64,000 nt of DNA from Aciduricibacillus chroicocephali. GTDB lineage: Bacteria > Bacillota > Bacilli > Bacillales > Amphibacillaceae. The translations under genes were made by a program, and so were the position numbers. The notes beneath the pieces are model-generated. The model saw nothing but the letters and a program-made list of their open reading frames with translations. It was not told where the DNA came from and ran no database searches. The first letter of the stretch is position 1. Each line of letters opens with the position of its first letter. Positions 8,208 through 16,232 of this stretch are shown here, one piece after another. The stretch is taken from NCBI RefSeq assembly GCF_030762805.1, contig NZ_CP129113.1, positions 418,001 through 482,000 on the forward strand. Reading direction: 5' to 3'.

Positions 8208-9576
8208 TCTTGCTCACCTCCATAAGTGATCGTGCTTTGTGAAGTGTCTCTTCGTATTCCTTCTGCGGTTGGGAATCAAAAACAATTCCTGCACCAGCCT
8301 GCAAGTATGCTGTTGCATCTTTGACGACGAGGGAGCGGATGGCAAGTGCCATGTTCAAGTCGCCATTAAATCCAATGTAGCCGATGCCGCCTGCGTAGAC
8401 ACCGCGTCGTTTGCTCTCAAGCTCATTAATGATCTGCATGGCGCGAATTTTTGGAGCTCCTGAAACAGTACCTGCTGGGAGGCAAGAAATAAGGGCATCA
8501 ATGCTTGAGAAATCTTTTCTCAATTTGCCACTTACTTCGGATACAATGTGCATGACATGCTCATAACGTTCAATCTTCATATACGTCGGTACTTTTACAG
8601 AACCGATTTCACAAACGCGTCCAAGATCATTACGTCCAAGGTCAATCAGCATTTTGTGTTCGGCGATTTCTTTTTCATCGGCTAGAAGTTCTGCTTCAAG
8701 TCTTGCATCTTCTTGAGGATCCTTGCTGCGCGGTCTTGTGCCGGCGATCGGGTTTGTAATAATTTCGGATCCTTTCGTCTGAAGAAGACTTTCCGGTGAC
8801 GCCCCTAGAACGAGATAGTCAGCGAAGTCGACATAGAACATGTACGGTGATGGGTTCGATCTGCGCAGCTTGCGATAGAAGGAGAAGGGTTCACCTTTGA
8901 ACTCAGCTTGCAGCCGTTGCGAGAGAACAACTTGGAAAATGTCTCCCTGATGAATATATTCTTTCGCTTTCTCGACATTCGCTTTAAACAGTTCGGCACT
9001 GATTTCAGGAGTGAATTCTGTGCTTTCCAGATCACCTGTATGCTCAGGCTTTCGGTCGAGCATGCTTGCGAGCTCTTCTAGCCTGCTGTCGAGCTCGGCT
9101 TCATTTGAAGTGCCCGTATTGATTGCGACAAGGTGGACTGTTTCATCTTTATGATCGAAGATAAAAATGTTCTCATAGAGCATGAGGTGGACGTCCGGCA
9201 TTTTTAGATCATCTGCAGGAACCTCACCTATATTTTCAAACTGTCTGATCTCGTCATAGCCGATATAACCGATTGCACCGCCGAAGAAGGGGAGAGGCAA
9301 GTCAATTTCAAGTGCTGGAAGGCGATCTTTCAATACTTCAAGGACATCCTTCTCAAACTCCTGAGAATCACCGGTTTTTAAGTTACGTACAATCGTCTGA
9401 CCTCTATCACCAATCAGCTCTTCATATGGATTCGTTCCGATAAAAGAGAATTTTCCTTTTACCTCATGTGGAAGCGTACTTTCAAGCAAAAATTTCTTTT
9501 TGCCAGCTAGTCGTTGGAATATTCCGACAGGTGTCCATACATCGGCGTTCAGTTTCATGGTTTTATAGTTTGCCAT
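8191..9576 (-). CDS. trpE: Anthranilate synthase component I
   Basis: First committed enzyme of tryptophan synthesis (chorismate plus ammonia to anthranilate). The chorismate-binding C-terminal half shows FQVVLSQRL, NPIAGTRPR, LIDLGRNDLGR and PAGTVSGAPKIRAM. The N-terminal part keeps the LLES element (FLLESTLPHE, about residues 30-39) that binds tryptophan for feedback inhibition, so the enzyme is probably feedback-sensitive. The frame opens at 9615, inside the leader terminator, but the true start is ATG 9576 (461 aa), with GGAGG 9 bases upstream. First gene after two T-boxes. Confidence 0.97.
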   Translation of the reverse strand: MANYKTMKLNADVWTPVGIFQRLAGKKKFLLESTLPHEVKGKFSFIGTNPYEELIGDRGQTIVRNLKTGDSQEFEKDVLEVLKDRLPALEIDLPLPFFGGAIGYIGYDEIRQFENIGEVPADDLKMPDVHLMLYENIFIFDHKDETVHLVAINTGTSNEAELDSRLEELASMLDRKPEHTGDLESTEFTPEISAELFKANVEKAKEYIHQGDIFQVVLSQRLQAEFKGEPFSFYRKLRRSNPSPYMFYVDFADYLVLGASPESLLQTKGSEIITNPIAGTRPRSKDPQEDARLEAELLADEKEIAEHKMLIDLGRNDLGRVCEIGSVKVPTYMKIERYEHVMHIVSEVSGKLRKDFSSIDALISCLPAGTVSGAPKIRAMQIINELESKRRGVYAGGIGYIGFNGDLNMALAIRSLVVKDATAYLQAGAGIVFDSQPQKEYEETLHKARSLMEVSKIDLVN

Positions 9577-9600
9577 ATGATCAATCCTCCAATTTGAATA

Positions 9601-9640
9601 TAAAAAAACCTCCATAGACAGGAATACCTGACTATGGAGG
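9601..9640 (-). terminator. Leader terminator of the second trp T-box
   Basis: CCTCCATAG pairs with CTATGGAGG, inner pairs CAGG...CCTG, followed by seven U on the minus strand. This is the regulated terminator competing with the T-box antiterminator. Confidence 0.9.
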
Positions 9641-9892
9641 ACGAGCAGAAGCCCGCGGTGCCACCTCGGTTGAAGGAGAAAATCCTTCCAACTTGATCAG
9701 ATACGGGAATCTTTGGACAGATTCCGATATCTTTTTCCGGATAACGGGGGAAGGCCCGGATTTTCCTACTGTTAGGTTCAGAAAACCTCTCGCAAGTCCA
9801 TTCACTGTATATCCGCTTGCCGGAATTCCACCATCACCGGCTCTCTGTAAAGCATCATGTGCAGTTACTACTCTTGCTCAACAAGTTCAGCT
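9601..9892 (-). ncRNA. Second (promoter-distal) T-box riboswitch, tRNA-Trp
   Basis: Read on the minus strand: AGTA element near 9871, AGAGAGCCGGTG..., specifier UGG at 9800-9798 inside GAATGGACTT, T-box core GAGGTGGCACCGCG around 9666-9653, then the terminator hairpin CCTCCATAG...CTATGGAGG (9640-9609) and a run of seven U. Uncharged tRNA-Trp should favour the antiterminator. It directly precedes trpE. Confidence 0.95.
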
Positions 9893-9916
9893 CATATTTA
9901 ATTTCCGTAAAAATAT

Positions 9917-9946
9917 ACAAAAGGGCCCCTCATCCAAAGGACGAGG
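9917..9946 (-). terminator. Leader terminator of the first trp T-box
   Basis: CCTCGTCC/GGATGAGG hairpin followed by GGGCCCUUUU on the minus strand. Confidence 0.85.
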
Positions 9947-10200
9947 AACCCGTGGTGCCACCTTCATTGACTAAAAAACAGTCCGCTTGAACAACATGGA
10001 AGATAATCCATGCAGATCCCAGATAACGTTGGGACTGACGCTGGAGCCTACTGATGCACCTTTCTTAAGAAAGAGCTGTTCGGTCCGGAAGCTCGGAAGT
10101 CCATTCGTCCATGATTGCAACCGGTTCACACCAACCACCGGCTCTCTTCTATGCAAGAACATGAATTACTAATCTTCGTCAACGCTGTTATCTTAAGTTG
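9917..10200 (-). ncRNA. First (promoter-proximal) T-box riboswitch, tRNA-Trp
   Basis: Minus strand: AGTA element near 10170, GAGAGCCGGTGG..GAACCGGT stem I elements, specifier UGG at 10103-10101 inside GAATGGACTT, T-box core AAGGTGGCACCACGG at 9965-9951, then the terminator CCTCGTCC..GGATGAGG (9946-9928) with CCCUUUU. Same architecture and codon as the second element, so two tRNA-Trp tests in series precede trpE. Confidence 0.94.
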
Positions 10201-10205
10201 TACAT

Positions 10206-10235
10206 ATCATAAAACAAGTTAGGAACATAAGTCAA
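10206..10235 (-). promoter_or_regulatory. SigA promoter of the trp operon
   Basis: TTGACT (10235-10230), 18-base spacer, TATGAT (10211-10206) on the minus strand, just upstream of the first T-box. No other good promoter lies between here and trpE. Confidence 0.85.
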
Positions 10236-10288
10236 GAGAATTTTCGGAATATACCGGAAAAACATTAAGATGCAGTTTTTAAAACAGA

Positions 10289-10846
10289 TCATTCCCCGAA
10301 TCGCTTGAATTTATCTCTTACTGGGAGACGTTCTCTTTCATCTTCGTTTTGATCAAAGTAGCCAAGATGGATGAAGCCGATAATTTTCTCGTCTTCACTT
10401 ACTCCAAGAATGCTGCGGACCTGATCATTATAAATATGCGGATTCGTTTTCCAGCAAACACCGAGCTTCTCTTCCCAGGCAAGAAGGGAGAAGTTCTGAA
10501 TCATACTTGCAACAGCTCCGAAGTTCTCGTCCCACTGTTTTTGCTTTTCTGGAGCTGCCATAATAATGACAAGAATTGCGTTCGGTTCATTTAAGTAGGC
10601 TTCGCGATTCTCCTGAATCTCCTCTGGATATGTGGACGCTATTTTTTTTGCAAATGTAGGCAGTTGATCAGCTCCGACATAAATGAAACGCCAAGGTTGT
10701 CGCATTCCATGCGTTGGAGCCCAGACGGCTTCTTCAAGCAGTGCAATGACAGTATCTTCTTTTACTTCTTTATTTGTATAACCGCCCTTGATAGATCGGC
10801 GTTCCCGAATGACTTTTTTCAATGCGGTTTTTTCACCTGTATTCAT
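10289..10846 (-). CDS. Nitroreductase-family flavoprotein with a Fur box
   Basis: 185-residue FMN-dependent oxidoreductase of the nitroreductase fold (YfhC/YdfN-like). Visible: N-terminal IRERRSIKGGYTNKEV (FMN phosphate binding Arg-Arg-Ser), AVWAPTHGMRQPWRF, and the C-terminal IIGFIHLGYFD plus RLPVRDKFKRFGE. The open frame starts at 11026, but ATG 10846 has GGAGG 10 bases upstream and gives the family N-terminus. A Fur-like operator overlaps the -10 (10873-10890), so the gene is probably induced by iron limitation. This suggests a reductase role in iron metabolism, but the substrate is not readable from sequence. Confidence 0.88.
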   Translation of the reverse strand: MNTGEKTALKKVIRERRSIKGGYTNKEVKEDTVIALLEEAVWAPTHGMRQPWRFIYVGADQLPTFAKKIASTYPEEIQENREAYLNEPNAILVIIMAAPEKQKQWDENFGAVASMIQNFSLLAWEEKLGVCWKTNPHIYNDQVRSILGVSEDEKIIGFIHLGYFDQNEDERERLPVRDKFKRFGE

Positions 10847-10872
10847 AATGTGGAAACCTCCATCAGTATATT

Positions 10873-10913
10873 TGATAATCATTCTCATTATATCTGAGTA
10901 TGTAAGATCTGCA
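10873..10913 (-). promoter_or_regulatory. Fur box over the nitroreductase promoter
   Basis: TGATAATCATTCTCATTA (10873-10890) matches the Fur inverted repeat. It overlaps TATAAT (10892-10887 on the minus strand), with TTGCAG 16 bases upstream as a weak -35. Blocking by Fe-Fur at this position would repress the nitroreductase. Confidence 0.8.
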
Positions 10914-11048
10914 ATATATCCAACCTTGAGTTTTTTAAAATAATAATTGCAAAAGGTGTAAAGACAGGTCAATATATATGTATAGTTATATGCGCTCTTA
11001 AAACCTATGCAGGGGGAACGCAACAATAGAACCGGAGGAGATGGCTAC

Positions 11049-12083
11049 ATGAAGAGTTTCTTGCATAAGAAGGGAATCTCGCTTTCACCACGTGAATATT
11101 TTATTACAGCGCTCAGCTATATGGCGCTTGGACTTTTTTCTTCTTTAATTATTGGACTGATTATCAAGACGGCGGGAGAACAGCTTGGTAAGGCGGGTGT
11201 CTCTGGTCTTGGTTTTATGGTGGAAATGGGCGCATTTGCAATGGATCCGAAAATTATGGGCGGGGCAATTGGCGTGGCAATTGCCTACGGGTTGAAAGCG
11301 CCGCCTTTGGTGCTGTTTTCGGCATTGTTTGCAGGTGCATTCGGTGCTGATCTTGGAGGACCGGCAGGCAGTTATGTAACTGCTGTTATTGCGACGGAAG
11401 TCGGGAAGTTGTTCTATCAGCTTACGCGTGTTGATATTATTGTCACACCGTTCATGACCATATTGGCTGGATTTTCGGTAGGGAAATTTATTGGGCCATA
11501 TATTCATGCATTTATGACCGGCTTCGGCGATATCATCAACTGGTCTACTGAACAGCGACCATTTATTATGGGCATTCTTGTTGCAGTGCTCATGGGTTGG
11601 GCACTTACCGCTCCGATATCAAGCGCAGCGATTGCCCTTATGCTCGGTCTTGATGGAATTGCGGCAGGCGCTGCAGCAATTGGTTGTTCTGCGCAAATGA
11701 TTGGATTTGCTATATCAAGTTGGCGAGAAAATGGCTTTGGCGGGTTCCTTGCACAAGGAGTCGGTACTTCAATGCTGCAGGTACCGAATATTTTGCGTCA
11801 TCCTCTTATACTTATACCACCTACAGTAGCAGGAATTGTACTTGCCCCAATCGCTACTGTCTGGCTCGGTATGACGAATAATGCTTCTGGAGCTGGAATG
11901 GGTACAGCTGGATTCGTTGGGCAGATTATGGCTTTTGAATCAATGGGCTTTACTGTGCCTGTTCTTATGCAAGTGTTAATGTTGCATATCATTGCTCCTG
12001 CTGTCATCAGTCTAGCCGTTTCAGAGTTAATGCGTAAGAAGGGCTGGATTAAAGAAGGACAAATGAAGCTGAAGACGGAGTAG
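11049..12083 (+). CDS. PTS EIIC-like membrane transporter
   Basis: Multi-pass protein (344 aa) of the PTS_EIIC_2 group. Long glycine- and alanine-rich hydrophobic segments run throughout, e.g. ITALSYMALGLFSSLIIGLI, PPLVLFSALFAGAFGADLGG, ILVAVLMGWALTAPISSAAI, with conserved NNASGAGMGTAGFVGQ near the C-terminus. No EIIA or EIIB domain is fused and none lies nearby, so the cargo and phosphorylation partner are unknown; such stand-alone IIC proteins may not work as classical PTS. The start is ATG 11049 (GGAGGAG 8 bases upstream), not the earlier frame opening at 11007. Divergent from the nitroreductase. Confidence 0.8.
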   Translation: MKSFLHKKGISLSPREYFITALSYMALGLFSSLIIGLIIKTAGEQLGKAGVSGLGFMVEMGAFAMDPKIMGGAIGVAIAYGLKAPPLVLFSALFAGAFGADLGGPAGSYVTAVIATEVGKLFYQLTRVDIIVTPFMTILAGFSVGKFIGPYIHAFMTGFGDIINWSTEQRPFIMGILVAVLMGWALTAPISSAAIALMLGLDGIAAGAAAIGCSAQMIGFAISSWRENGFGGFLAQGVGTSMLQVPNILRHPLILIPPTVAGIVLAPIATVWLGMTNNASGAGMGTAGFVGQIMAFESMGFTVPVLMQVLMLHIIAPAVISLAVSELMRKKGWIKEGQMKLKTE

Positions 12084-12168
12084 AGCGATTTTTCCATTAT
12101 ATAAAAGGCATTTTTCTCATTGTTTTTTCTAAACCTATCCATACATTCGATTGAATGGAGGGTCGCTG

Positions 12169-12933
12169 ATGAGAGTCAAACTGTGTTTGCTGCTACTTAT
12201 TTTGACTTTCCTTATGCCAGCATCAATATATGCTGAAGAGATTCAGAAGAAAAAGCTGGCCATCGTCATTGATGATTTCGGCAATAATATGAAAGGCACC
12301 GATGAAATTTTAGGACTGCCGGTTAATTTGACTATTGCTGTCATGCCTTTCATGCCGTCTACAAAAGAAGATGCTGAAAAGGCATATGATAATGGTCATG
12401 AGGTAATCGTCCACATGCCGATGGAGCCAAAGGCTGGAAAGCGAAGTTGGCTTGGCCCAGGGGCAATTACTTCAGACTTGAGTAATGCAGAAATCCGCAA
12501 ACGGACAGAAGAGGCAATTCGCAATGTACCGCATGCTGTCGGAATGAACAATCATATGGGATCCAAGATTACTGAAGATGAACGAGCAATGCGAATCATA
12601 TTAAATGTATGCAAGGAACAAGGACTGTATTATCTGGATAGTAAGACATCAGGAAAAAGTGTCATCGGCAAATTGGCAAATGAGATTGGTGTGCCGGTAT
12701 TGGAGAATAATATATTCTTCGACGATATGTATACGATGAGCCATGTGACGAAGCAGGCTAACCTAGTTGCAAAAAATCTGCTTAATAATGAGCAGTTTAT
12801 TGCAATCGGTCATGTCGGTGTCCCAGGGCCGACAACTTCCACAGTGTTGAAAAAGTACATTCCTGTCTATAAAGAACGAGCTAATATTGTTTCACTGTCA
12901 AAGTTAATTCCCGGGTTTGAATGGGTGGACTAA
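12169..12933 (+). CDS. Secreted divergent polysaccharide deacetylase (YibQ/DUF610-like)
   Basis: 254 residues with a clear Sec signal peptide (LCLLLLILTFLMPASIYA, cleavage before EE). The mature domain has the divergent polysaccharide-deacetylase pattern: IVIDDFGNN at its start, IVHMPMEP in the middle and GMNNHMGSKIT, which together hold the likely metal ligands. Family members are thought to act on cell-wall or exported polysaccharides, but the substrate is not established. ATG 12169 was chosen over 12151 because GGAGGG sits 6 bases before it. The gene ends just before a terminator and stands alone. Confidence 0.85.
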   Translation: MRVKLCLLLLILTFLMPASIYAEEIQKKKLAIVIDDFGNNMKGTDEILGLPVNLTIAVMPFMPSTKEDAEKAYDNGHEVIVHMPMEPKAGKRSWLGPGAITSDLSNAEIRKRTEEAIRNVPHAVGMNNHMGSKITEDERAMRIILNVCKEQGLYYLDSKTSGKSVIGKLANEIGVPVLENNIFFDDMYTMSHVTKQANLVAKNLLNNEQFIAIGHVGVPGPTTSTVLKKYIPVYKERANIVSLSKLIPGFEWVD

Positions 12934-12941
12934 ATATAAAG

Positions 12942-12979
12942 AGCACTTGCGCATTTTCTTGAATGTCCAAGTGCTTTTT
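12942..12979 (+). terminator. Terminator of the deacetylase gene
   Basis: AGCACTTG (12942-12949) pairs with CAAGTGCT (12968-12975), followed by TTTTT. Confidence 0.85.
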
Positions 12980-13041
12980 CAAATGGTTTTATGACTCTTA
13001 TATAGCCCTTGTTATCTTTCTGTAAATTGGGGAATTACGTA

Positions 13042-13070
13042 TTGAAATTGCCTTATTCCGGTGGTATGAT
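13042..13070 (+). promoter_or_regulatory. SigA promoter of the HD-domain gene
   Basis: TTGAAA (13042-13047), 17-base spacer, TATGAT (13065-13070), 33 bases before the start codon. Confidence 0.75.
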
Positions 13071-13102
13071 ACATGGCAATACCTTGAAAGGGAGCTGATT
13101 TA

Positions 13103-13639
13103 TTGATGAGAGAAGTAACCCTGGAACGTATTTTTACCAACCCAATTGTACAGAAGTATCTAAAGAGGTCGGGAATGGCTCATGCGGTCAAAGTGGCGAA
13201 TTATGCTTATGATTATGCCGTGTCGCTTGGAGCAGATATTGATTTAGCAACTAAAGCAGCCCTATTGCACGATGTCGGACATTACACTTGGTATCGTGAT
13301 GGTGTTTGGGACTATGATTTGTACCGTGAGAATGACATCCATGCAATCAAAGGTGCAGCCCGAGCACATAAACTCCTTATCCATCTTGGCGAGGACAGGC
13401 AGAAGGCGAAAGAAATCTCAGTTGCAGTGCTATTGCATACAGATTCCTATCTTCCAGAAGGGATGCTGGAGCTGACTCCACTGCAAAAGGCAGTAAAATT
13501 TGCTGATGAAGCGGATGAAGAGCAGGGTGGCAAACATCATTATAAACAGATGGACTATGAACAGGCACTATCAATGATCCGTCATTTGGATAATAAAATA
13601 GACAGAAACGCATATGCCGGCGAATCTCATTTGGCATGA
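13103..13639 (+). CDS. HD-domain phosphohydrolase
   Basis: 178-residue single HD domain. Metal-binding motifs are visible: His in GMAHAVKVANYA (about residue 27), the HD pair in ALLHDVGHYT (residues 56-57), and a downstream LLHTDSYLPEG and KFADEADE that supply the remaining ligands. Cytosolic, no fused domain. HD proteins of this size hydrolyse nucleotides or similar phosphoesters; the substrate is not known. TTG 13103 (8 bases after GGGAG) or ATG 13106 (11 bases) could be the start. The 3' end of the gene forms the left arm of its own terminator. Confidence 0.85.
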   Translation: MMREVTLERIFTNPIVQKYLKRSGMAHAVKVANYAYDYAVSLGADIDLATKAALLHDVGHYTWYRDGVWDYDLYRENDIHAIKGAARAHKLLIHLGEDRQKAKEISVAVLLHTDSYLPEGMLELTPLQKAVKFADEADEEQGGKHHYKQMDYEQALSMIRHLDNKIDRNAYAGESHLA

Positions 13640-13657
13640 TGCGTCTCTGTCTTTTTT
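13601..13657 (+). terminator. Terminator embracing the end of the HD gene
   Basis: GACAGAAACGCAT (13601-13613) pairs, with an internal mismatch, with ATGCGTCTCTGTC (13639-13651), followed by TTTTTT. The stop codon 13637-13639 lies in the loop/right arm. Confidence 0.7.
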
Positions 13658-13659
13658 GT

Positions 13660-14658
13660 TTATTCTACAGCGCCGAGATATTCTTCTAGCGTTAGATTTT
13701 GATCATGTATCGTTTTGGCGGCAGTTTTGCCTATGTAGCGCAGATGCCAAGGTTCGTACTCATATTTTGTAATAGCTTCTTTTCCTTTAGGGTATCGGAT
13801 TATAAAACCGTACTCATAGGCATGATCCTTCACCCATTTACCTTCTTTTGTTTCTCCAAAGTCCTGATCGAGGCGAAAATCAACTGCAGCACTTGTTACA
13901 TCCATCGTAAGGCCAGTCTGATGCTCACTTTGTCCAGGACGTGCACTGACCTGATTCGCTTCTTTTTCGCCCATGGTTTTTACATTGTTGCCGAAGACTG
14001 CAACTTGACGCTCGTATGATCTGTAGCCAGACTGACCGAATAGTTCGACCCCATCTTTGTCAGCTGCTTTAAACATTTCTTCCAGCGCTTTCGCGGCGGG
14101 TTTCTGCATGTAGCGTTTCGGCAGATCTTCGGTGAATGGGAAGCGTACATTTGGCGCTACAAGGTTTTTAGGCTCATAGCCATCCGGAAGAGCGTGATTT
14201 TTGTTCACAAGAACATGCAAATCGGCAGGGTTATGGACAGTGATTGTTTTGTCTTCTGACTTTGAAATATTTTGAGAGAGTAGACCTTTGCCTGGCTTTA
14301 CTTCAAAATTATCGTTAAGTGCTTTTTTGAGCCACTTTCTTGTTACAGAATCATATTCTCCTGTGGCTGCCATTTCGTCATTTTGTGTTTGAAAGTCTTT
14401 TACAGCTTGTTTCGTATTATCATCATATTTTCCTGTTTCTTCTATCTTATAGCCGATTTCGTGCAAGTCTTTTTGCAGCTGCTTTACCTGTTTGCTCTTG
14501 TCATTTGGGACAAGCTTTCTGTCAGGAGCAGCGAGTGTTGTTTTCATATTGTCTTTATCTGTATCATTTGTTGCTGGCGTACCCTGATCGGAGCAGGCTG
14601 TCATGCCTGCAGCAACGAGAGCGCCCAGTATAACGGAGCGGCTAATTCTCGTAATCAT
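13660..14658 (-). CDS. D-alanyl-D-alanine carboxypeptidase lipoprotein (VanY/M15B) with peptidoglycan-binding domain
   Basis: 332-residue exported lipoprotein: hydrophobic N-terminus and lipobox ending in Cys22 (AAGMTAC). A peptidoglycan-binding helical domain occupies roughly residues 50-112 (KQLQKDLHEIGY... TRKWLKKAL). The C-terminal zinc peptidase has SEHQTGLTMDV (His and Asp ligands) and EPWHLRYIG (third ligand His). Such enzymes trim the terminal D-Ala of stem peptides on the outer face of the membrane. GGAGG lies 7 bases before the ATG. The gene starts 27 bases after the pepT stop, so it could be cotranscribed with pepT. Confidence 0.92.
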   Translation of the reverse strand: MITRISRSVILGALVAAGMTACSDQGTPATNDTDKDNMKTTLAAPDRKLVPNDKSKQVKQLQKDLHEIGYKIEETGKYDDNTKQAVKDFQTQNDEMAATGEYDSVTRKWLKKALNDNFEVKPGKGLLSQNISKSEDKTITVHNPADLHVLVNKNHALPDGYEPKNLVAPNVRFPFTEDLPKRYMQKPAAKALEEMFKAADKDGVELFGQSGYRSYERQVAVFGNNVKTMGEKEANQVSARPGQSEHQTGLTMDVTSAAVDFRLDQDFGETKEGKWVKDHAYEYGFIIRYPKGKEAITKYEYEPWHLRYIGKTAAKTIHDQNLTLEEYLGAVE

Positions 14659-14685
14659 GCGTAATCCTCCCTTTGCCTAATAACG

Positions 14686-15918
14686 TTAGACTCTTGCGGC
14701 AAATCTCTTTGCAATCTCTATGATGACTTGTGAACTCTTTTCCATATCATCGGCTGAAGCGAATTCATATTTTCCATGGAAATTCTCGCCGCCAGTGAAA
14801 ATATTTGGTGTCGGCAATCCCATGAAGCTAAGTTGGGAACCGTCAGTGCCACCCCGAATTGGTTCGATAATAGGTTTGATATTAAGGCTTTCCATTGATT
14901 CACGGGCGATATCAACAATGTACTTCACAGGTTCAATCTTTTCACCCATATTGTAGTATTGATCTGCCATATCAAGCTCTAGTATCTCTGAACCATATTT
15001 TGTTTTCAATTCATCTGTGAAGGTACGGATCAGCTCTTTTCTAGCTTCGAAGTTGGAGCGGTCATGATCGCGAATAATTAGATAGACCTTTGCTTCTTCA
15101 ACATCGCCAGCAATTGAGATGAGATGGAAAAACCCTTCATAACCAGAAGTCATCTCTGGAACTTCATGTTCTGGAAGCTTTGAGACAAACTCAGCAGCGA
15201 TGCGACCGGCATTGATCATTTTGCCTTTCGCAGTTCCAGGATGGACATTTTTTCCTCGTACAGTAAGTCGGGCGCCACAAGCATTGAAGCTTTCATACTG
15301 CAGCTCTCCAAGCGGGCCACCATCAATCGTATAAGCGAACTCGGCTCCAAAACGCTCAACATCAAATTTATGCGGACCGCGGCCAATTTCCTCGTCTGGA
15401 GTGAAAGCCACTCGGATTGTGCCGTGTTCAATTTCGGGATGGTTGGCCAAGTACTCCATTGCTGTCATGATCTCTGCAATGCCGGCCTTATTGTCGGCAC
15501 CTAGCAGTGTAGTGCCATCCGTTGTAATGAGAGTGTGTCCTTTATAGTTGGTCAGCTCTGGGAAATCCTTGGTTGTCATTACAATTCCTTTTTCGGCGTT
15601 CAAGATGATATCTTCGCCACTATAGTTATCAATCCGTTGTGGATTAACGTTCTTGCCAGTAAAATCTGTAGCTGTATCTACATGGGCGAGAAAGCCGATA
15701 GTGGGTACATCTTTTTCAGTTGTAGCAGGCAGGGTTGCCATGACATATCCATTGCCATCCATTTCGGCATCGGTAAGGCCAATAGTTTTTAGTTCCTCAA
15801 CGAGTATTCGGCCAAGTTCCAGCTGGCCAGGCGTAGTTGGTGTAATTGTTTTCTCTTCATTTGATTGTGTGTCCACTTTTGCATAGCGGATCAGTCTTTC
15901 TATTATGAGTTCTTTCAA
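14686..15918 (-). CDS. pepT: Peptidase T (tripeptide aminopeptidase)
   Basis: Di-zinc M20B exopeptidase releasing the N-terminal residue of tripeptides in the cytosol. Metal and catalytic residues are visible in [43 protein letters not shown] and [10 protein letters not shown]. It matches B. subtilis PepT end to end. The frame opens with GTG at 15927, but AAGGAG overlaps that codon; TTG 15918 with 8-base spacing gives MKELIIERL and a length of 410 residues, equal to the B. subtilis protein. Confidence 0.96.
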   Translation of the reverse strand: MKELIIERLIRYAKVDTQSNEEKTITPTTPGQLELGRILVEELKTIGLTDAEMDGNGYVMATLPATTEKDVPTIGFLAHVDTATDFTGKNVNPQRIDNYSGEDIILNAEKGIVMTTKDFPELTNYKGHTLITTDGTTLLGADNKAGIAEIMTAMEYLANHPEIEHGTIRVAFTPDEEIGRGPHKFDVERFGAEFAYTIDGGPLGELQYESFNACGARLTVRGKNVHPGTAKGKMINAGRIAAEFVSKLPEHEVPEMTSGYEGFFHLISIAGDVEEAKVYLIIRDHDRSNFEARKELIRTFTDELKTKYGSEILELDMADQYYNMGEKIEPVKYIVDIARESMESLNIKPIIEPIRGGTDGSQLSFMGLPTPNIFTGGENFHGKYEFASADDMEKSSQVIIEIAKRFAARV

Positions 15919-16186
15919 GATGAACACTCCTTCTTTCTACTATTATATTCTAGCATAACCAAGTGTTCTGTTTGAAATAAGAAGCGGATTAAATATAAAG
16001 GTTAGAATGAGGAGGATAAGTTCATTTATTGAAGAAACAAGTTAGGAGAAGGGGTGGTTTTTATTAGAAAGAAGAGAAAGAAGGAAAGATTTATAGCTGG
16101 TCATAGATTTGGTTGTTGAGCTTTTTCTATTTCTCCCAAGGCTCTTGGTTCGCTTCATTTCAGGACTGTTCTCTTAACGAAAAGAA
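15919..16186. other. Intergenic stretch upstream of pepT
   Basis: It holds the untranslated leader and presumably the pepT promoter, which I cannot place with confidence. On the plus strand two purine-rich Shine-Dalgarno-like boxes (GAGGAGG near 16009, AGGAG near 16043) precede very short frames; only one is worth listing separately. Confidence 0.4.
16054..16119 (+). CDS. Possible 21-residue basic peptide
   Basis: GTG 16054 has AGGAG ending 6 bases upstream (16043-16047) and opens a 21-codon frame rich in Lys and Arg (core IRKKRKKERFIAGHRFGC). No promoter or family is recognisable and chance is a real alternative. Listed because the ribosome site is good and nothing else explains this gap. 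Confidence 0.2.
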   Translation: MVFIRKKRKKERFIAGHRFGC

Positions 16187-16217
16187 AGGCCATCACCTTA
16201 TGTAAAGGGAATGGCCT
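16178..16217 (-). terminator. Terminator of bioY-bioB
   Basis: AGGCCAT (16187-16193) pairs with ATGGCCT (16211-16217); the minus transcript then enters a TTTCTTTTCG run. Confidence 0.75.
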
Positions 16218-16232
16218 AAATCTTAATGAAAT

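Noticed and set aside
9693-10172. Short open frames on both strands across the trp leader
   Set aside because: The region is fully explained by two T-box riboswitches; the frames follow the RNA stems and have no ribosome sites.
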